Positions 36,980 to 46,758 of a DNA stretch of 64,000 nucleotides are shown here, one piece after another. Positions within the stretch are counted from its first letter, which is position 1; every line of letters starts with the position of its first letter. The DNA comes from Nocardia sp. BSTN01 (GTDB taxonomy: Bacteria; Actinomycetota; Actinomycetes; Mycobacteriales; Mycobacteriaceae): positions 338,459 to 402,458 of the forward strand of contig NZ_JADKYP010000001.1 of NCBI RefSeq assembly GCF_015354405.1, given 5' to 3'. Below the pieces are notes generated by a model. The model was not told where the DNA came from. It made no database searches and saw only the letters and a list, made by a program, of their open reading frames with translations. The position numbers and the translations under genes were made by a program.

Positions 36980-38584
36980 ATGAAACGCCCCGGCTTTCGC
37001 GTACTGGCGGTGTGGTGTCCGGACTGGCCGGCCGCCGCGGCCGCCGCCGTGGCCGATCTCTCACCGCTGCGGCCGGTGGTGGTGCTGCACGCGAATCGGG
37101 TGGTGGCCTGTTCGGCGGTGGCTCGCGACGCGGGCGTGCGGCGCGGTCTGACCAGGCGCGAGGCGCAGGCGCGATGCCCGGATCTCTATGTGGCGCAGGC
37201 GGATCCGGACCGCGACGCGCGTCTGTTCGAACCGGTGGCGACGGCCGTGGACGCGACGGTGCCGGGGGTGGAGGTCTTGCGGCCCGGCCTGCTGGTACTC
37301 GCGGCCCGCGGCGCCGCCCGCTACTTCGGTTCCGAGGAGGAGGCCGCCGAACGCCTGGTCGACGCGGTCGCCGCACTCGGTGTGGAATGCCGCATCGGGA
37401 TCGCCGACGAACTGTCGGCCGCGGTCATCGCCGCGCGCCGGGCGCAGATCGTCGCGCCCGGCGCCGCCGCGAATTTCCTGGCGCCGCTGCCGGTGGGCGA
37501 GCTGGCCGTCGAGCCGAGTCTGGCTCCACCGGAACGTGCCGAATTGGTGGATCTGTTGCATCGCTTGGGTTTACGCCGGATCGGCGATTTCGCGGCCCTC
37601 ACGCCCGCCGAGGTCGCCTCCCGTTTCGGTGCCGACGCGATCCGGGCGCACCGGTGTGCCCGCGCCGAACCGGAGCGCCCGCCCTCGGCGGCCCCGCCCG
37701 CCCCGGATCTGGTGGTGGAGTACCGGTGCGATCCGCCGATCGAGCGGGTCGATGCCGCCGCCTTCGCCGGTCGCATGCTCGCCACCCGGCTGCACGAACG
37801 ACTGGCGGCGGCCTCGGTGGCCTGCACCCGGCTCGCGGTCCACGCCGAAACCGCGGCCGGGGAAGCCCTGTCGAGAATCTGGCGTTGCGCCCAGCCGCTC
37901 ACCCCGGAAACCACCGCGGACCGGGTGCGCTGGCAGCTGGACGGCTGGCTGACCCATCGCGCCCGGAACACCGGGAAACGCGGGCGGACGGGTGATGCCG
38001 AACCGCCGCCGTCCGCTCCGATCACCCTGCTGCGCCTGGAACCGGTCGAGGTGGTGGCGGCCGGTGCGCTGCAACTCGGACTCTGGGGTGGGGTCGGCGA
38101 GGAGGATCAACGCGCCCGCCGGGCCCTGACCCGGGTGCAGGGGCTGCTGGGTGGTGAGGCGGTGCGGATCGGTGTCCTCAGCGGCGGTCGCGGACCCGTC
38201 GAACGCGTCACCCTGATCACCTTCGGTGAGGAATTGGTCCCCGCCGCCGACCCCGGCCTGCCGTGGCCGGGCCGGCTGCCGCAACCGGCTCCCGCGGTGG
38301 TGCTGGGCAACCGTCCCGAGGTCCGGCTGGAGTCCGGTGACGGCAGCCCGATCTGGCTCACCGATCGTGGCGAGTTCACCGCCGAACCGGCCGAACTGCA
38401 CTGGGGCAGTAGGTCGTGGCGGGTCGCGGGCTGGGCCGGGCCCTGGCTGCTGGACGAACGCTGGTGGGCCCCCGGCGATTCCGGCAGCGCCGTCCGCGTG
38501 CAGATCCTGCTCGACACCGAGGAGCGTGCCCTCCTGCTGCTCGGCTACGACCACATCTGGCACGTGGAAGGGCTCTACGAATAG
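36980..38584 (+). CDS. imuB: Mutasome Y-family polymerase homologue ImuB
   Basis: 534 aa. Y-family fold but the usual metal-binding acidic residues are absent: the N terminus reads LAVWCPDWPAAAA where an active polymerase has a DxDxF motif. A beta-clamp-binding motif is visible as QLGLWGG (about residues 365–371). A C-terminal tail of about 160 residues serves protein contacts in homologues. It tethers DnaE2 and ImuA' to the sliding clamp during SOS mutagenesis. Its start is 22 bases after the imuA' stop. Confidence 0.94.
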   Translation: MKRPGFRVLAVWCPDWPAAAAAAVADLSPLRPVVVLHANRVVACSAVARDAGVRRGLTRREAQARCPDLYVAQADPDRDARLFEPVATAVDATVPGVEVLRPGLLVLAARGAARYFGSEEEAAERLVDAVAALGVECRIGIADELSAAVIAARRAQIVAPGAAANFLAPLPVGELAVEPSLAPPERAELVDLLHRLGLRRIGDFAALTPAEVASRFGADAIRAHRCARAEPERPPSAAPPAPDLVVEYRCDPPIERVDAAAFAGRMLATRLHERLAAASVACTRLAVHAETAAGEALSRIWRCAQPLTPETTADRVRWQLDGWLTHRARNTGKRGRTGDAEPPPSAPITLLRLEPVEVVAAGALQLGLWGGVGEEDQRARRALTRVQGLLGGEAVRIGVLSGGRGPVERVTLITFGEELVPAADPGLPWPGRLPQPAPAVVLGNRPEVRLESGDGSPIWLTDRGEFTAEPAELHWGSRSWRVAGWAGPWLLDERWWAPGDSGSAVRVQILLDTEERALLLLGYDHIWHVEGLYE

Positions 38585-38654
38585 TGTCCGCGCAACTATG
38601 GAACACCCCACAAGCTGCGGCGACGGCGCCCGCGGCGACGTACCCTGGCACATC

Positions 38655-39422
38655 GTGGAGTCGAACGTCATCCGGGTGCCCCTGGCGGGGGTGCAGATCG
38701 CCTATCGGGATTCGGGCAGCGCGCCGACCACGCATCCGCTCTCGGAGATCCCGGTGGTGCTGGTGCACGGGATGGGTGGCGACGGCCACACCTGGGATCG
38801 CTTCGCCACCGCGCTGATCCGGTCCGGGCGCCGGGTGATCGTTCCCGATCTGCGCGGACACGGCCGCAGCGAGCACACCGCCTCCTACCGGTTCGAGGAC
38901 TTCGGCGCGGATCTGCTGAACCTCTGCGATCGGCTGGAACTGACCACCGTCGATCTGGTCGGCCATTCGCTGGGCGGATACGCCTGCTCGTGGGTGGCCA
39001 TCGAACGACCGGCGCTGGTCCGGCGGCTGGTACTCGAGGAGCAGCCGCTGCCGCTGCGTTCCGGTGACGAACAACTCACTATCACCCGGCGGCTGCCGTC
39101 GGTGCCGGAACTGTGGCATGCCACCACCAGTCTGCTGCGCCACCCGCGCGCGGTCCTCGCCTTCGACCGGTCGATGACCACTCCGGCGCTCGAGCAGTTC
39201 CGCAAACCGCATCCGGAATGGTGGGAGCGACTGGCGGATATCACCGCGGCCACGGTGATGTTGCGCGGCGGTCCCGGGGGCATGGTCGATCCGGAGAAGT
39301 TGGAGATCTTCCGCACCAGCGTGCCGGACTGCCGGGTCGAGGCTTTCACCTGCGGGCACAGCATCCACCGCGACCGGTATCGGGAATTCGCTTCGGTGGT
39401 GCTGCCGTTCCTGGAGCACTGA
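38655..39422 (+). CDS. Alpha/beta hydrolase
   Basis: 255 aa. VLVHGMGGDGHTW oxyanion region, VPDLRGHGRSEH, nucleophile elbow VGHSLGGYAC, and His in CGHSIHRD. GTG 38655 is chosen because it fits the family N terminus and lies eight bases after a TACCCT -10-like element; ATG 38598 would add 19 residues. No close link to the preceding imuB. Substrate unknown. Confidence 0.88.
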   Translation: MESNVIRVPLAGVQIAYRDSGSAPTTHPLSEIPVVLVHGMGGDGHTWDRFATALIRSGRRVIVPDLRGHGRSEHTASYRFEDFGADLLNLCDRLELTTVDLVGHSLGGYACSWVAIERPALVRRLVLEEQPLPLRSGDEQLTITRRLPSVPELWHATTSLLRHPRAVLAFDRSMTTPALEQFRKPHPEWWERLADITAATVMLRGGPGGMVDPEKLEIFRTSVPDCRVEAFTCGHSIHRDRYREFASVVLPFLEH

Positions 39423-39424
39423 AC

Positions 39425-40384
39425 GTGGGGGCCGATTCCCGTTCCGCACCACCCACGTCGCAGGCGCCCGCGAGCGGTTTCGACGGGCTGCCGTGTTCGG
39501 CGGCGGCGGCCGATATTCCCCTGCCGGGCAGCGCGACTCGGGTGAGCGGCTGGCTGTGCATCGAACAACCCGGCGCCTGGGGCCGCGATGTGATCGGCGA
39601 TGCGGTTCTCGGCGCCGAGCTCACCGCCGAACTGGCCGCACGGACCAAGGCCGCGCGAGTCCGTCCCACTCTCATCCGGCGTCCCGGCCGCGGCGAATTC
39701 ACCGGTGTGCGAACGGTTCTGCTCGCCACCTCCCGGCCGCAGGGGTCGTGGTGCGAACGTCTGACCGTCACCGATCCGGAACAGCTTCTCGATATCGACC
39801 TGCAGATGCTCAACGGTCCCGCGCCGGGAATCGGTGAACGCGTGACTGATCCGCTGACCCTGGTGTGTGCCCACGGTAAGCGCGATCAGTGTTGTGCCCG
39901 GCTGGGACGTCCGATCGCGGCCCGGCTGGCGGCCGCATATCCGGATCGGGTCTGGGAGTGCTCGCATACCGGTGGACACCGGTTCGCGCCCGCGATGGTG
40001 ATCCTGCCCGAGGGGTTGACCTACGGCCGCGTCGATGGTGAGGACGCGGTCCGGGCGGTGGCGGAGGTGCGGCGTGACCGGTTGTCGCTCATCGGGTTTC
40101 GTGGACGAAGCGGCCTTTCTCCGGTCGAGCAGGTGGCGGAGATCGCGGTGCGGGAACGGGTGCCGGCCGCCCTCGATCAGCTGACGGTGACGGTTGTCGA
40201 GCCGGACACCCCGATCTCGGATCCGGCGACCTTCGCCGGCGCCGCGGAGGTGACCCACACCGACGGCCGCCAGTGGCTGGTCACCACGCGAACCGTCGGC
40301 TATCCGCCCCGCCAGGCGAGCTGCGGTGCCGCCCCGAAACCGGCGTCGGCGATCGTCGCGGACGAAATCCGCGCTATCACTTGA
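39425..40384 (+). CDS. Sucrase/ferredoxin-like protein (thioredoxin-like [2Fe-2S])
   Basis: 319 aa from GTG 39425, two bases after the hydrolase stop. The central motif CAHGKRDQCCARLG, then WECSHTGGHRFAP, is diagnostic of the sucrase/ferredoxin-like family, whose Cys/His set can bind an iron–sulphur cluster. The N-terminal Cys in GLPCSAAA and C-terminal Cys in QASCGAAPK may take part. The biological role in actinobacteria is not established. Confidence 0.88.
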   Translation: MGADSRSAPPTSQAPASGFDGLPCSAAAADIPLPGSATRVSGWLCIEQPGAWGRDVIGDAVLGAELTAELAARTKAARVRPTLIRRPGRGEFTGVRTVLLATSRPQGSWCERLTVTDPEQLLDIDLQMLNGPAPGIGERVTDPLTLVCAHGKRDQCCARLGRPIAARLAAAYPDRVWECSHTGGHRFAPAMVILPEGLTYGRVDGEDAVRAVAEVRRDRLSLIGFRGRSGLSPVEQVAEIAVRERVPAALDQLTVTVVEPDTPISDPATFAGAAEVTHTDGRQWLVTTRTVGYPPRQASCGAAPKPASAIVADEIRAIT

Positions 40385-40464
40385 TCTTCGCGCCCTCTCG
40401 GCCGCCGTCGGGCAGGACGCCGGATTCCGATGTGCGAGCGCCTGCCTGCGGTCTGCTGCCGCGT

Positions 40465-41445
40465 TCACCAGTAGGTGCCGGGCACCAATCGCGCGGCGCG
40501 GCGCAACGTCGAGCGCGTGACCCGCCCCGCCGTCGACGACGTGCGTTGCGGTTTCGCCTGCAGCGCGGGCACTTCCGACTCCGGTTCGTCCTCGACCGGC
40601 AGCTCACCCTTGGCGGCGGGGGAGTCCGGCAGCGCCCGGTAGTACCGGTGCATGACGCGATCCTTGATCCCCGGCGCGAACAGCGTCCCGTATTCGGCCA
40701 GGGTTCCCACCGGCACGTCGATGCGCCGCGGCCGCTCGCTCAGCGCGCGCACGATGGTGGCCGCCGCCCATTCGGGAGATTCCGACGGTCCCTGTTTACC
40801 GCTGGGCGCGATCATCGGCGTCCGCACCAGCGGCATGTGAATGGTCGTGAAAGTGATGTTGTCGGAGAGCATTTCGGCCGCAGTGACCTCCGTGAACTTG
40901 TCCAGGGCGGCCTTGCTGGCCAGATAGGCGGCGAACCGCGGCGTGGCGACCTGGACACCCGCGCTCGAGATGTTGACGATGTGACCGGATTTGCGCTCCC
41001 GCATCTGGGGCAGCAGTGCCAGCGTCATACGCACCGCGCCGAAGTAGTTGACCGCCATGGTCCGTTCGAAATCATGGAGCCGGTCGGTGGATCGGTGTAC
41101 GGCGCGCCGGATCGAGCGGCCGGCATTGTTGACCAGCATGTCGACGTGGCCGTGGGTGTCGAGAATCGACTTCACGGTCCGGTCCACCGAGTCGGAATCG
41201 GTGACGTCGCATTGATAGGCGTAGGCCCGCCCGCCCGCGGCGGTGATCTCCTCGACCACCGCGTTCAGTTCCTCGTCGCGCCGCGCGAGCAGCAGCACCA
41301 CGGCCCCCTTGGCGGCGACGGCGGTCGCGGCCGCCCGCCCGATCCCGGAGGAGGCGCCCGTGATGACGACGTGTTTCCCGGTGAGATCCCGGCGTGCCCG
41401 CCGACGGGACAGATAGCCCTGTTCGGCCGCGTGGTTATCCGACAT
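40465..41445 (-). CDS. Short-chain dehydrogenase with C-terminal extension
   Basis: 326 aa from ATG 41445 (GGGAG upstream). TGASSGIGRAA cofactor loop, LVNNAG, catalytic Ser in NISSAGVQ, and YLASK. About 60 residues longer than a minimal SDR; the tail is Arg/Ser/Pro-rich. A 20-bp inverted repeat 30 bp upstream suggests control by a TetR-type repressor not in the window. Substrate unknown; the family includes membrane-associated lipid-metabolism reductases. Confidence 0.88.
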   Translation of the reverse strand: MSDNHAAEQGYLSRRRARRDLTGKHVVITGASSGIGRAAATAVAAKGAVVLLLARRDEELNAVVEEITAAGGRAYAYQCDVTDSDSVDRTVKSILDTHGHVDMLVNNAGRSIRRAVHRSTDRLHDFERTMAVNYFGAVRMTLALLPQMRERKSGHIVNISSAGVQVATPRFAAYLASKAALDKFTEVTAAEMLSDNITFTTIHMPLVRTPMIAPSGKQGPSESPEWAAATIVRALSERPRRIDVPVGTLAEYGTLFAPGIKDRVMHRYYRALPDSPAAKGELPVEDEPESEVPALQAKPQRTSSTAGRVTRSTLRRAARLVPGTYW

Positions 41446-41474
41446 CGCTGCTCCCTTGCAGGTCGTTTCCCCCG

Positions 41475-41494
41475 AACTTACTCCAAAGTAAGTT
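41475..41494. promoter_or_regulatory. Inverted repeat upstream of SDR gene (probable repressor operator)
   Basis: AACTTAC-TCCAAA-GTAAGTT, a perfect 7-6-7 dyad 30 bp before the SDR ATG. Size and symmetry fit a TetR-family operator. Confidence 0.6.
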
Positions 41495-41548
41495 CCACTG
41501 CCAAGGGGCCGGTGCACATCGCCGGGCGGAGCCGGCGGATGAGCGGGC

Positions 41549-42898
41549 TCAGGCGGTGAGCCGGTCGTCCTCGCTGATGAACAGCGTGGCGACCACGCTG
41601 ATCACCGCCGTGGCCACCAGATAGCCGCAGGCGAGCCAGGGGGTTCTGCCGGCCGCCGCGATCAACGCCGTGACGATCATGGGGGTGATGCCCGAGGCGT
41701 AGATCCCCGAGACCTGATAGACGAACGAGAGTCCGGTGTAGCGCACCTCGGCCGGGTACAGCCCGGCGTACAGCGTGCCCTGCGCACCGTAGAACAGGGC
41801 GTGGGCGACACCGAACACCGCGATGATCGCGACGGTGAACACGACGATATTGCCGACCTCGAACAGCGCGAAGACCGGATACACCAGCACGCCGTACGCG
41901 GCGATACCGGCGATATAGACCCGGCGCGGCCCGAACCTGTCGGTCAGATTTCCGGATACCGGAATGAGGGCGGCCATGACGACGGCGGCAATGGTCACCG
42001 CGAGCAGTACCGGAACCTGTTCGAATCCGAGATGCCCGGTCGCGAAACTGATCGCGAAGACACCCCAGGTGTTGAACGCCGCGCCTTCACCCCATCGTGA
42101 GAGCAGGCCGAGGACGGTGTTGCGCCGGGTGCGCGCGTTCCGGAACAGTTCGACCACAGGCACTTTCGAGATCCGATTGAGCCGGTCGATTTCCCGGAAC
42201 GCGGGGGTCTCGTCGATTTTCAGCCGCACCACCAGGCCGATGACCACCAGAACCACGCTGGCGCCGAAGGCGATTCGCCAGCCGTAGTCGAGAAATGCCT
42301 GTTCGCTCAGCACCGAACGCAGCAGGGCGAAGACGCCGGTGCCGAGTGCGAGGCCGAGCGCCAAACCGATCTGCGGATAGCTGCCGAACCGGCCGACCTT
42401 CTTGCGGGGACTGTGTTCCACGGCCAGCAATACCGCCCCGGCCCATTCACCGCCGAGCGCGAAACCCTGCAGAATGCGCAACGCCAGCAACAGGATCGGC
42501 GCCGCGATCCCGATCGCGGCACTGGTCGGCAGGACACCCATCAGCGCGGTCGATCCGCCCATGATCGCCATGGTCAGTGCGAGGGTGCGTTTGCGCCCGA
42601 TGCGGTCACCGATATGGCCGAAAACCAATCCGCCGACCGGACGCATCACGAAACCGACCGCGAATGTCGCGAACGACAGCATGGTTCCGACGAACGCGCT
42701 CGTATCCGGGAAGAACAGTTTGTTGAAGACGATGCCCGCGGCGGTGGAATAGAGGAAGAAGTCGTACCACTCCACCGTGGTGCCGATCAGGCTCGCCGCC
42801 ACCGCTGTTCGAGTTTCGACGGCGCCGAGATGTTCCGAGCGCTCCTCGTGCTGCCCCCCGGCGCGCGTACTCGCCGGCGCGGACTCCAGTACAGACAT
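41549..42898 (-). CDS. MFS transporter, metabolite:H+ symporter (MHS) family
   Basis: 449 aa with 12 predicted membrane helices. Signature motifs: GTTVEWYDFFLY in helix 1, RPVGGLVFGHIGDRIGRK loop 2–3, and LLALRILQGFALGGEWAGAV in helix 4, as in KgtP/ProP/ShiA relatives. Imports an organic acid or osmolyte with protons; the substrate cannot be read from sequence. Divergent from dnaE2. Confidence 0.93.
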   Translation of the reverse strand: MSVLESAPASTRAGGQHEERSEHLGAVETRTAVAASLIGTTVEWYDFFLYSTAAGIVFNKLFFPDTSAFVGTMLSFATFAVGFVMRPVGGLVFGHIGDRIGRKRTLALTMAIMGGSTALMGVLPTSAAIGIAAPILLLALRILQGFALGGEWAGAVLLAVEHSPRKKVGRFGSYPQIGLALGLALGTGVFALLRSVLSEQAFLDYGWRIAFGASVVLVVIGLVVRLKIDETPAFREIDRLNRISKVPVVELFRNARTRRNTVLGLLSRWGEGAAFNTWGVFAISFATGHLGFEQVPVLLAVTIAAVVMAALIPVSGNLTDRFGPRRVYIAGIAAYGVLVYPVFALFEVGNIVVFTVAIIAVFGVAHALFYGAQGTLYAGLYPAEVRYTGLSFVYQVSGIYASGITPMIVTALIAAAGRTPWLACGYLVATAVISVVATLFISEDDRLTA

Positions 42899-43054
42899 GG
42901 GGTCCCTTTCCTTCCCGCCGTCGATTCGCGCAGTGACATTAGGGCGAGTCGATATCCGCGAACAGGTTTCGAATCAGCGAGATTCCAGCGGCGTATATCG
43001 CGGCGGGGCCGCCTTCCCGCCCCCTGCGCCCACGAGTTACCATGGATATCGGTA

Positions 43055-43070
43055 TCGAATATACGTTCGA
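43055..43070 (+). promoter_or_regulatory. SOS box (LexA operator) of dnaE2
   Basis: TCGAAT-ATAC-GTTCGA matches the LexA consensus at 11 of 12 arm positions and lies 22 bp before the dnaE2 start. It shows that the upstream ATG at 43042, which would put the operator inside the coding region, is not the start. Confidence 0.9.
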
Positions 43071-43092
43071 ATCGACGAAGGTGTGTGCCGCT

Positions 43093-46000
43093 ATGGGCTG
43101 GGGAAACGGCCCGCCCACCTGGGCGGAAATGGAGCGGGTGCTCTCCGGTCTGCCCGGGCGCGGGGACACCCCACCGGGCGACGGCGGGGACAGCCCGGCG
43201 TGGTCGCATACCCGCGGCGAATACCGGGCGGGGACGCGGCCGGAGGCGAGCGGTCCGCTGGTGCCGTATGCGGAATTGCACACGCATTCGGCCTACAGCT
43301 TTCTCGACGGCGCCTGCCAACCCGAGGACATGGTGGAGGAGGCGGTGCGGCTGGGGCTCGAGGCCCTGGCGCTCACCGATCACAACGGCTTCTACGGTGT
43401 GGTGCGTTTCGCGGAGGCCGCCGCCGAATGGGGGCTGCCGACGGTGTTCGGCGCCGAATTGTCGCTGGGGCAAACCCGCGACGCGGCAACGATATTCGGT
43501 TCGGCGCCGATGGACGATTCCCAGCCGCGCACGGGAGAACCGGACCCGTCCGGACCACATCTGCTGGTGCTGGCGCGCGGGCAGGAAGGATATCGGCGGC
43601 TGTCGCGGGAGATGTCGGCGGCACATATGGTGGCCGGCGAGAAGGGAATTCTGCGGTACGACCTGGATCGGCTCGCCGCCGCCGCGGACGGCCACTGGCA
43701 TATTCTCACCGGCTGCCGCAAAGGTCACGTGCGCCGGGCGCTGGAACGTGGTGATGCCGAGGCGGAGGCGGAGCTGCGCCGGTTGATGGATCTGTTCGGA
43801 CGCGACCGGGTGAGCGTCGAACTCACCCACCACGGAGTGCCCGACGACGACGAACGCAATGCGCGGCTGATCGCCCTCGCCACCCGGTTGGACGTGCCGG
43901 TGATCGCCACGACGGCAGCGCATTTCGCGACCCCCGCCCAGGGGCGCCGGGCGATGGCGCTGGCGGCGATCCGGGCCCGGCGCAGTCTGGACGAGATCGA
44001 CGGCTGGCTGCCGCCGACCGGCGGCGGGCATCTGCGGTCGGGTGCGGAAATGGCCCGGCTCTTCGCCGAATGCCCGCGGGCGGTGGCCGGGGCGGTCGAT
44101 CTGGCCCGCGAATGCGCCTTCGATCTGCGCTTGATCGCCCCCGAATTACCGCCGTTCGACGTGCCGCCCGACCACGACGAGAATTCCTGGCTGCGAGAAC
44201 TCACCCTCGCCGGGGCGCGCGAGCGTTACGGCCCGCCGGAGGGAAATCCCAAGGCGTATCGGCAGATCGAACACGAACTACGGATCATCACCGAACTCAA
44301 TTTTCCCGGCTATTTCCTGGTCGTGCACGACATCGTCCACTTCTGCAAGCGCAACGACATCCTGTGCCAGGGCCGGGGGTCGGCGGCCAATTCCGCGGTC
44401 TGCTACGCGATCGGCATCACCAATGTGGATCCGGTCGCCAACGATCTGCTGTTCGAACGCTTTCTGGCGCCCGAACGCGACGGCCCGCCCGATATCGATC
44501 TCGATATCGAATCCGATCGCCGGGAGGAGGCGATCCAGCACGTCTACCGCAAGTACGGTCGCGAATACGCCGCCCAGGTAGCCAATGTGATCACCTATCG
44601 CGGTAAGTCCGCGGTGCGCGATGCCGCTCGCGCGCTGGGGTTTTCACCCGGACAGCAGGATGCGTTCAGCAAACAGGTGAGCCGGTGGACCGGAGTGGCG
44701 TCCGAAACGCATACCGATATTCCGGATCGGGTCCTGGAACTGGCGGGCGAGATCGAGGGCCTGCCCCGGCATCTCGGCATTCATTCCGGCGGCATGGTGA
44801 TCTGTGATCGGCCGATCGCCGACGTCTGCCCGGTCGAGTGGGCGCGCATGCCCGGTCGCAGCGTCCTGCAGTGGGACAAGGACGATTGTGCCGCAGCGGG
44901 TCTGGTGAAATTCGATCTGCTCGGCCTGGGCATGCTGTCGGCCCTGCACTACATGATCGATCTGGTGCGCGAGCACAAAGGTGAGGTCGTCGAATTGCAC
45001 GCTCTCGATCTCACCGAATCCGCCGTCTACGAGATGCTCGCGCGCGCGGATTCGGTGGGAGTGTTCCAGGTCGAGTCGCGCGCCCAGATGGCGACGCTGC
45101 CGCGGCTGCGCCCGCGTGCTTTCTACGATCTCGTCGTGGAGGTCGCGCTGATCCGGCCCGGTCCCATTCAGGGCGGTTCGGTGCATCCCTATATCCGCCG
45201 GCGCAACGGCCGGGAGGAGGTGACGCTCGACCATCCGGCGCTGGAGAGTTCGCTGGCCCGCACCCTCGGAATCCCGCTGTTTCAGGAACAGCTCATGCAG
45301 ATGGCGATCGATATCGCGGGATTCAGTCCCGCCGAGGCGGATCAGTTGCGCCGCGCGATGGGATCGAAACGGTCACCGCAGCGCATGGAGCGGCTGCGCG
45401 GTCGCTTCTATCAGGGCATGCGCGATCTGCACGGAATCACCGGAGAGCTGGCCGATCGCATCTACGAGAAGATCTACGCCTTCGCGAATTTCGGTTTCCC
45501 GGAAAGTCATTCGCAGAGTTTCGCCGCGCTGGTGTTCTATTCGGCCTGGTTCAAACTGCATCATCCCGCCGCGTTCTGCGCGGGGCTGCTGAACGCGCAG
45601 CCGATGGGTTTCTACTCTCCGCAGTCGCTGGTGGCCGACGCCCGCCGGCACGGGGTGGTGGTGCACGGACCGGATATCAATCACAGCCTGGCCGGGGCGA
45701 CGCTCGAGCAGAACGGAACCCAGGTGCGGCTCGGCTTGTCCACGGTCCGGCACATCGGTGACGACGTGGCCGAGAAGATCGTCGCGGCACGGTCCTCCGG
45801 TCCCTATCGATCGTTCCTGGATCTGACCGGCCGGGTCGAGTTGTCCGTGCCGCAGGCCGAGGCCCTCGCCACCGCGGGTGCGCTCGGCAGTATCGAATCC
45901 GCGTCCGGCCGCGGGCTCGACCGCCGGCAGGCGCTGTGGGCGGCCGGTGCGGCGGCGGGGGAGCGGGCGGATCGGCTGCCGGGGACCGGGGCGGTCACCG

Positions 46001-46434
46001 ACGCACCGGCGCTGCCCGGGATGAGCGAACTGGAAATGGCGGCCGCCGACGTGTGGGCGACCGGTGTGTCGCCCGGCCGCTATCCCACCGAATTCCTGCG
46101 CCCGCGCCTGGACGAACTCGGCGTGGTCGCCGCGAACCGGCTGCTCGCCGTGCCCGACGGGTCGAAGGTGCTGATCGGCGGCGCGGTGACGCACCGGCAG
46201 CGGCCGGCCACCGCCTCCGGAGTCACCTTCATCAACCTGGAGGACGAGACCGGCATGGTGAACGTGGTGTGCTCGGTGGGCCTGTGGCGCCGCTACCGCC
46301 GCATCGCCCAGGGCGCCCCCGCGCTGCTGATCCGGGGCCGGGTGCAGAACGCCGAGGGCGTGGTGAGCGTGGTGGCGGAACATCTGCAACGCATGGACCT
46401 GCGGATGGCCTCGAAGTCGCGCGATTTCCGCTGA
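43093..46434 (+). CDS. dnaE2: Error-prone DNA polymerase DnaE2
   Basis: 1113 aa from ATG 43093 (GWGNGPPTWAEMERVL, the mycobacterial DnaE2 opening). N-terminal PHP domain (AELHTHSAYSFLDGA), C-family palm with PDIDLDIESDRREE, helix-hairpin-helix and OB (VTFINLEDETGMVNVV) domains; it lacks the long C-terminal part of replicative DnaE1. It performs translesion synthesis with ImuA'/ImuB, whose genes lie 6 kb upstream in the same orientation and share an SOS box. Confidence 0.96.
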   Translation: MGWGNGPPTWAEMERVLSGLPGRGDTPPGDGGDSPAWSHTRGEYRAGTRPEASGPLVPYAELHTHSAYSFLDGACQPEDMVEEAVRLGLEALALTDHNGFYGVVRFAEAAAEWGLPTVFGAELSLGQTRDAATIFGSAPMDDSQPRTGEPDPSGPHLLVLARGQEGYRRLSREMSAAHMVAGEKGILRYDLDRLAAAADGHWHILTGCRKGHVRRALERGDAEAEAELRRLMDLFGRDRVSVELTHHGVPDDDERNARLIALATRLDVPVIATTAAHFATPAQGRRAMALAAIRARRSLDEIDGWLPPTGGGHLRSGAEMARLFAECPRAVAGAVDLARECAFDLRLIAPELPPFDVPPDHDENSWLRELTLAGARERYGPPEGNPKAYRQIEHELRIITELNFPGYFLVVHDIVHFCKRNDILCQGRGSAANSAVCYAIGITNVDPVANDLLFERFLAPERDGPPDIDLDIESDRREEAIQHVYRKYGREYAAQVANVITYRGKSAVRDAARALGFSPGQQDAFSKQVSRWTGVASETHTDIPDRVLELAGEIEGLPRHLGIHSGGMVICDRPIADVCPVEWARMPGRSVLQWDKDDCAAAGLVKFDLLGLGMLSALHYMIDLVREHKGEVVELHALDLTESAVYEMLARADSVGVFQVESRAQMATLPRLRPRAFYDLVVEVALIRPGPIQGGSVHPYIRRRNGREEVTLDHPALESSLARTLGIPLFQEQLMQMAIDIAGFSPAEADQLRRAMGSKRSPQRMERLRGRFYQGMRDLHGITGELADRIYEKIYAFANFGFPESHSQSFAALVFYSAWFKLHHPAAFCAGLLNAQPMGFYSPQSLVADARRHGVVVHGPDINHSLAGATLEQNGTQVRLGLSTVRHIGDDVAEKIVAARSSGPYRSFLDLTGRVELSVPQAEALATAGALGSIESASGRGLDRRQALWAAGAAAGERADRLPGTGAVTDAPALPGMSELEMAAADVWATGVSPGRYPTEFLRPRLDELGVVAANRLLAVPDGSKVLIGGAVTHRQRPATASGVTFINLEDETGMVNVVCSVGLWRRYRRIAQGAPALLIRGRVQNAEGVVSVVAEHLQRMDLRMASKSRDFR

Positions 46435-46499
46435 ACCGGCGCGGCTACGCTCATCGCACCGCCCGAACATCGCATCGCCCGAAAATCGAGGAGCAGCAC

Positions 46500-46730
46500 G
46501 TGCCGACCGTGGTCCGCGCGACCATCAAACCCAACAGCCGCAAGGGCCCACTCGTCGAAACTCTCGACGACGGCACCCTGCAGCTGTACGTGCGCGCCCC
46601 CGCGGTGGAGGGCAAGGCCAACAAGGCCGCGATCGAACTGCTCGCCGAGCACTACGGTGTGCCCAAGTCGGCCGTCCACCTCACCGCGGGCGCCACCTCC
46701 CGCTTCAAACGCTTCGCGATCGACATCTGA
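46500..46730 (+). CDS. DUF167 (YggU-type) protein
   Basis: 76 aa from GTG 46500 with GAGGAG upstream. The short alpha/beta domain has LYVRAPAVEGKANKAAIELLAEHYG and VHLTAGATSRFKRFAI, both typical of DUF167. Function unknown; widely conserved. The frame is open much further upstream inside dnaE2, but only this part is conserved. Confidence 0.88.
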   Translation: MPTVVRATIKPNSRKGPLVETLDDGTLQLYVRAPAVEGKANKAAIELLAEHYGVPKSAVHLTAGATSRFKRFAIDI

Positions 46731-46758
46731 GGCGCCCGACGCGGTAGGCCGTTGCCGC

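Noticed and set aside
43042-43092. Upstream ATG for dnaE2 at 43042
   Set aside because: It would place the SOS box inside the coding sequence; homologues begin at the later Met.
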